Source: Sphingomonas immobilis (GTDB taxonomy: Bacteria; Pseudomonadota; Alphaproteobacteria; Sphingomonadales; Sphingomonadaceae). Taken from it: a DNA stretch of 64,000 nucleotides. Made by a program: the position numbers and the translations under genes. Shown piece after piece: positions 59,954-64,000 of the stretch. The stretch spans positions 434,001 to 498,000 of the forward strand of contig NZ_JAUQSZ010000001.1 in the NCBI RefSeq assembly GCF_030580995.1, in the 5' to 3' direction. Below the pieces are notes generated by a model, which saw nothing but the letters and a program-made list of their open reading frames with translations, was not told the origin of the DNA and did not search any database. The first letter of the stretch is position 1; every line of letters starts with the position of its first letter.

Positions 59954-60430
59954 ATGGCTACCGTCGACAAGATGCCGATGCTGCAGGAGGGCTATGACAC
60001 GCTCACTGCGCACCTCAAGCAACTCAAGGCGGAGCGCCCGACCATTGTCGATGCGATCGAGGAAGCGCGCGCGCACGGCGATCTTTCGGAAAACGCCGAA
60101 TATCATGCCGCCAAGGAGCGCCAGGGCCAGATCGAGGCGTCGATTTCCGACATCGAGGACAAGCTGAGCCGTGCGCAGGTGATCGATCCCAAGGATCTGT
60201 CGGGCGACAAGGTGATCTTCGGCGCGACGGTGACGTTGCTCGACGAGGACGACAAACCGATCAAATACCAGATCGTCGGCCAGACCGAGGCGGACGCCAA
60301 GGGCGGCCGCATCTCGTACAACTCGCCGCTGGGCCGCGCGCTGATCGGCCGCAAGGTCGAGGACGAGGTCGAGGTGACGGTGCCATCGGGCGATCGGTAT
60401 TACGTCGTCGAGAAGATCGAGTTTATCTAG
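59954..60430 (+). CDS. greA: transcription elongation factor GreA
   Basis: Rescues backtracked RNA polymerase by stimulating transcript cleavage. The 158-residue protein has the N-terminal coiled coil with acidic tip ([20 protein letters not shown]) and the C-terminal globular domain ([35 protein letters not shown]). It is 81 nt after carB, a conserved neighbour in alphaproteobacteria. ATG 59954 follows TTTAGGG. A small hairpin follows its stop. Confidence 0.96.
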   Translation: MATVDKMPMLQEGYDTLTAHLKQLKAERPTIVDAIEEARAHGDLSENAEYHAAKERQGQIEASISDIEDKLSRAQVIDPKDLSGDKVIFGATVTLLDEDDKPIKYQIVGQTEADAKGGRISYNSPLGRALIGRKVEDEVEVTVPSGDRYYVVEKIEFI

Positions 60431-60441
60431 GCGGCGGCGAC

Positions 60442-60462
60442 GCGATTGGCGAAGCCAATCGC
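60442..60462 (+). terminator. hairpin after greA
   Basis: GCGATTGGC (60442-60450) and GCCAATCGC (60454-60462) pair perfectly over a GAA loop, 12 nt after the greA stop. No T-run follows. Confidence 0.5.
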
Positions 60463-60510
60463 GAGCTCAAGCCGCGCCCGGCTCGTATTTCATCGCCAGA
60501 GAAAGAAGTG

Positions 60511-60643
60511 AGACCCCGGCTCAAGGCCGGGGCGACGGGTTGTTGAGTTCGCCGCCGGCAGAGCCGTCGGCCGGGTTCGCGCTTGCGCGACCCGCCGTCC
60601 GAACCTGGCGATGCGCTGCGCGCACCGGCTTGTAAGCTTTGGC
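60511..60643. repeat. palindromes and hairpin cluster between greA and the DUF4170 gene
   Basis: 60511-60536 is a CCCCGGCTCAAGGCCGGGG hairpin of the 6551 family. From 60551 a series of stems follows: GCCGGCAGAGCCGTCGGCC, CGGGTTCGCGCTTGCGCGAC / CCCG, and TGTAAGCTTTGGCTTACG, the last of which includes the DUF4170 stop codon. The 60551-60600 part matches the lexA 3' cluster (26607 on) nearly base for base. Confidence 0.7.
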
Positions 60644-60868
60644 TTACGCGCCTTCGCGCAGGTCTGGCTCCAGCAACCGATGTAGATGCACGATCACATA
60701 TTTCATCTCGGCATCGTCTACTGTGCGCTGTGCCGCGCCACGCCACGCCTTTTCGGCGCTGGCATAGTCCGGGAAGATACCGACGACGTCGAGGGCGTCA
60801 GGGTTGCTGAAGTCGAGGGTCTGGGGGTCGCTGACGCGGCCGCCGAAGACGAGATGGAGCTTGCTCAT
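60644..60868 (-). CDS. DUF4170 family protein
   Basis: A 74-residue protein starting MSKLHLVFGGRVSDPQTLDF. The blocks DALDVVGIFPDYASAEKAWR and KYVIVHLHRLLEPDL are diagnostic for DUF4170, a short family conserved in alphaproteobacteria; no function is known. It is flanked on its 3' side by the hairpin cluster. Confidence 0.85.
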   Translation of the reverse strand: MSKLHLVFGGRVSDPQTLDFSNPDALDVVGIFPDYASAEKAWRGAAQRTVDDAEMKYVIVHLHRLLEPDLREGA

Positions 60869-60962
60869 GGCGTATGATTCCTTGGGGAAGGGGTTTCACC
60901 TCTCCTAAGCGGACGGCGGTTCATTTCAACGCTGTGCTGACATCATAAACCAGAAAATCACT

Positions 60963-61418
60963 CTAGGCGTCTTTCTTCGCCCCCTTTGCGGCACTCGCCG
61001 CGGCGGAGCCGGCGGTGTTGAGCGCCTTGAACACGCCGTCGATCAGCTTGCCGGCGGTATCGCGCGCGACGTTCTTGTTGAGGCCGAGCGCGTCGAGCTC
61101 GGCCTGGCCCGCGTCCTTCGCGGCCAGCACCGCGCCCTTGGCGGTGTCGGCGAGGCGCTTGCCGACGGGCGCGAGCAACTGCGCCTCGCTCCTGGTGCGC
61201 GGGATCAGCGCGCCGACCAGCACTCCGAGCGCGACGCCGCCGACCAGCACGCCGAGCGGATTGGCCTCGATCGCATCGACCGTCTTGCGCGCGCTTTCCT
61301 TCGCGCTGTCGCGGGTGGAATCGAGAACCTGAACGGCCTTGTCCTTGGCCTTTTCGAGTGTCGTGGCGGGCGCTTTTTCGGGGGTTCCGGCGGGCGCGGT
61401 CGTCTCGGTGGTCGTCAT
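60963..61418 (-). CDS. YtxH-like stress-type membrane protein
   Basis: A 151-residue protein with a Thr/Ala-rich start, an amphipathic helix (EKAKDKAVQVLDSTRDSAKE), one TM helix (about 54-72, NPLGVLVGGVALGVLVGALI) and a long Ala/Lys helical tail. The pattern is that of YtxH/DUF883-type envelope proteins linked to stress. It is the last of four leftward genes; its start overlaps the preceding stop (ATGA, 61415-61418). Confidence 0.65.
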   Translation of the reverse strand: MTTTETTAPAGTPEKAPATTLEKAKDKAVQVLDSTRDSAKESARKTVDAIEANPLGVLVGGVALGVLVGALIPRTRSEAQLLAPVGKRLADTAKGAVLAAKDAGQAELDALGLNKNVARDTAGKLIDGVFKALNTAGSAAASAAKGAKKDA

Positions 61419-61765
61419 TGTTCGCTTCCTTTCGTCGCGGCCGCAGCCTTGCGTCTGGAGTAACTCTTCGGTGTCGGTTCCGTTTCAGCGGGCTTGCGCC
61501 GGAACAGCGCGGCGATGGGGCCGCGCGCCGCGAACAGGCCGACCGCCGCAACCACGCCCGCCACGCGCAGCGGATTGCGCTTCGCCGCGGCGATGCCCGC
61601 ATGCGCGAGTTCCTGCCCGGTCTCGCGCAGTTCGTCGATTGCGTCACGCGCGAGGGCGGCGGGCTTCAGCCGCGCCTGGATCGCGACCAACGTACCCGCC
61701 AGCCGCGAGCGCGCGAGCTGCGAGCGCTCCTCCGCCGTGGTCAGTTCGGTGCGTTCGTCGGTCAT
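61415..61765 (-). CDS. DUF3618-like small membrane protein
   Basis: A 116-residue protein starting MTDERTELTTAEERSQLARS. It has an amphipathic N-terminal helix, a central TM segment (about 69-84, NPLRVAGVVAAVGLFAARGP) and a Lys/Ser-rich tail. The N-terminal part (SRLAGTLVAIQARLKP) matches the DUF3618 pattern; the YqjK position in the E. coli yqjD-yqjE-yqjK order supports a role in envelope stress. ATGA overlaps join it to both neighbours. Confidence 0.65.
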   Translation of the reverse strand: MTDERTELTTAEERSQLARSRLAGTLVAIQARLKPAALARDAIDELRETGQELAHAGIAAAKRNPLRVAGVVAAVGLFAARGPIAALFRRKPAETEPTPKSYSRRKAAAATKGSEQ

Positions 61766-62163
61766 TTCCGGTCGGCCTTCTCGCGGATCTCGGTGAGCTT
61801 CTTGATCTTGAGGATCGCGACCTGAATCATCCCGCCGGCGATGAGGAGGGCGGTGCCGACGACGATCAGGGTCGCGAGCGCCGGGCTTAGTTGCGCTTCC
61901 TGGCGAAGGATGATGAGCAGCCCGACGAGGAAGGCGATGAATGCCGATTGCGCGATCAGGAAACCCGCCACGATCAGGATGATCGCGGTGCGCGCCTGCC
62001 GCAGCCGTTCGTAGACCTGCGCGCGCCACAGCCGCAGCTCGGCGCGGATGAAGCGTTCGACATCGTCGATCAGCCGCAGGAACAGCTTCACGAAGCCGCC
62101 GTCCTCGGCGGCGGGTGCAGGTGGCGCGGGCTGCGGCTCCAGTGGCGCCTCTTCGGCCATCAT
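61762..62163 (-). CDS. YqjE/phage-holin-like membrane protein
   Basis: A 133-residue protein. A Pro/Ala-rich lead is followed by an amphipathic helix (FLRLIDDVERFIRAELRLWR) and two TM helices (about 60-85 and 90-115). This matches the Holin_3_6/YqjE family: the name comes from phage holins, but the chromosomal members are envelope proteins of unknown role. It lies between the YqjD-like and DUF3618-like genes, as in the yqj operon. ATGA overlap downstream. Confidence 0.8.
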   Translation of the reverse strand: MMAEEAPLEPQPAPPAPAAEDGGFVKLFLRLIDDVERFIRAELRLWRAQVYERLRQARTAIILIVAGFLIAQSAFIAFLVGLLIILRQEAQLSPALATLIVVGTALLIAGGMIQVAILKIKKLTEIREKADRK

Positions 62164-62183
62164 TCCCCCAGGCGCGTTCGAGA

Positions 62184-62654
62184 TCAGGCTTTGTCGGGGG
62201 CGTTATCGGCCTCAAGCCCCGACTTGATCAGCCGCACGAGCACGAAGCCAAGCGCGGCGGCGGTGCCGATGGCAACCGCCGGGCTCTTTTTCACGAAAGC
62301 GCGGGCGTCTTCGATGAGATCGTCGACGTCCTTCGCCTTGATCGATTCGGAAAGGCTCGCGATCTGTTCTGCTGCGGAGCGGGCGTACTGGCCGTATTGC
62401 GCGCCGACCTTCTCATCGACGGTGTTGGCGGCATCGCCCATCAGGCGCGAAAGCTCGTCGAGCGCGCCGCCCGCGCGCGCCTTGCCGTCCTCGGCATAGG
62501 TACGCGCCTTGTCGGCAGCCTCGGTCTTCAACTTGGCGGCACCGTCCTTGATCGCCTGCGTCGCGCTGGGCTTGGCATCCGCCGCGCCGCTCGCCTCGCT
62601 GGGGGGCGTGTCGTTCAGCACGTCGTTGAGCTCGTTCGAAGTTTCGTCGGCCAT
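62184..62654 (-). CDS. YqjD/ElaB-like (DUF883-type) membrane protein
   Basis: A 156-residue protein: a polar Asp/Ala/Ser-rich N-terminus, a central amphipathic region (ARSAAEQIASLSESIKAKDV), and a C-terminal TM helix (about 123-145, AVAIGTAAALGFVLVRLI) with a short polar tail. This tail-anchored layout is that of YqjD/ElaB proteins, which in E. coli associate with ribosomes at the inner membrane under stress. It heads the four-gene leftward operon. ATG at 62654 chosen; a longer frame would invade the eno promoter. Confidence 0.7.
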   Translation of the reverse strand: MADETSNELNDVLNDTPPSEASGAADAKPSATQAIKDGAAKLKTEAADKARTYAEDGKARAGGALDELSRLMGDAANTVDEKVGAQYGQYARSAAEQIASLSESIKAKDVDDLIEDARAFVKKSPAVAIGTAAALGFVLVRLIKSGLEADNAPDKA

Positions 62655-62792
62655 GCCACACGCCTTTCCCGGGTAAAGTCTTGACGCTTCAAACCGGCAG
62701 GCACTGGCCCCGGTTCCATCGCCCGTAGATGAATTGCGGCCCGTGCCGTTAGCCGATAGAGGCTGCCCGCATACCGCGCCGCACAACGATAG

Positions 62793-64000
<1,208 letters not shown>

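Noticed and set aside
61762-62163. Phage remnant suggested by the holin-like gene
   Set aside because: No other phage gene is nearby; the neighbours are YqjD-, DUF3618- and YtxH-like, so this is the chromosomal yqjE-type family.

Overview
The window is a 64-kb piece of a high-GC alphaproteobacterial chromosome, most likely a Sphingomonas or close sphingomonad. The evidence is the conserved order trpG-trpD-trpC-moaC-moeA-lexA / comEC / gltX-gltA, the lexA promoter with alphaproteobacterial GTTC-N7-GTTC half-sites, alphaproteobacterial small families (a TIGR02300 zinc-ribbon protein, a DUF4170 protein), and several families of short dispersed palindromes like those abundant in sphingomonads. 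Almost every gene is chromosomal housekeeping; there is no prophage, CRISPR array, transposase or integrase.

Layout. 1-3.4 kb: a truncated secreted-protein gene, then aroA, a small membrane protein gene and cmk as one overlapping leftward operon, and a TIGR02300 gene. 3.4-8.7 kb: tRNA-Ala(GGC), a cNMP-binding/thioredoxin-reductase-like fusion, isovaleryl-CoA dehydrogenase, small genes and panB. 8.7-12.4 kb: yfgM-like, bamB and der (outer-membrane assembly and ribosome GTPase). 12.5-19.4 kb: a signalling and architecture group, with an HPt protein, a 780-residue two-TM coiled-coil protein, an HPt-like protein without its histidine, a nucleotidyltransferase-like membrane protein, a DUF2336-like protein and a histidine-kinase-like protein without its histidine. 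20.4-33.9 kb: gltA, gltX, comEC, lexA, moeA, moaC, trpC, trpD, trpG, then trpE. 33.9-43.9 kb: ppiD, tpiA, an M17 aminopeptidase, a class C serine hydrolase, a YiiX-like cysteine hydrolase, rimO, PilZ, DOMON-like and namZ. 44-49.4 kb: a VWA/MoxR pair, CHAP, GFA and a Phd-like/PAS protein. 49.5-54.4 kb: rpoD, dnaG, a GIY-YIG protein and yqeY. 54.5-60.4 kb: carA, a secreted protein, an RraB-like protein, carB and greA. 60.6-62.7 kb: DUF4170 and a YqjD/YqjE-like envelope operon. The window ends inside eno.

The most unusual signal is a family of composite intergenic elements (copies at about 481-682, 20048-20392, 25604-25846 and 43955-44158). Each sits directly against the 3' end of a gene. Three of them border an AT-richer orphan gene whose 3' end faces the element. 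At two sites (19.4-20.4 kb and 25.6-26.6 kb) the whole arrangement is the same although the orphan genes are unrelated: core element, GTGTAGGACAG plus hairpin, orphan gene in antisense, then a second 28-nt repeat. One of these islets sits between lexA and comEC, which are usually neighbours. This looks like a modular, cassette-like way of carrying accessory genes. Other palindromic repeats have become protein-coding: they form the end of ComEC, the TrpG/TrpD junction and the C-terminus of the GIY-YIG protein.
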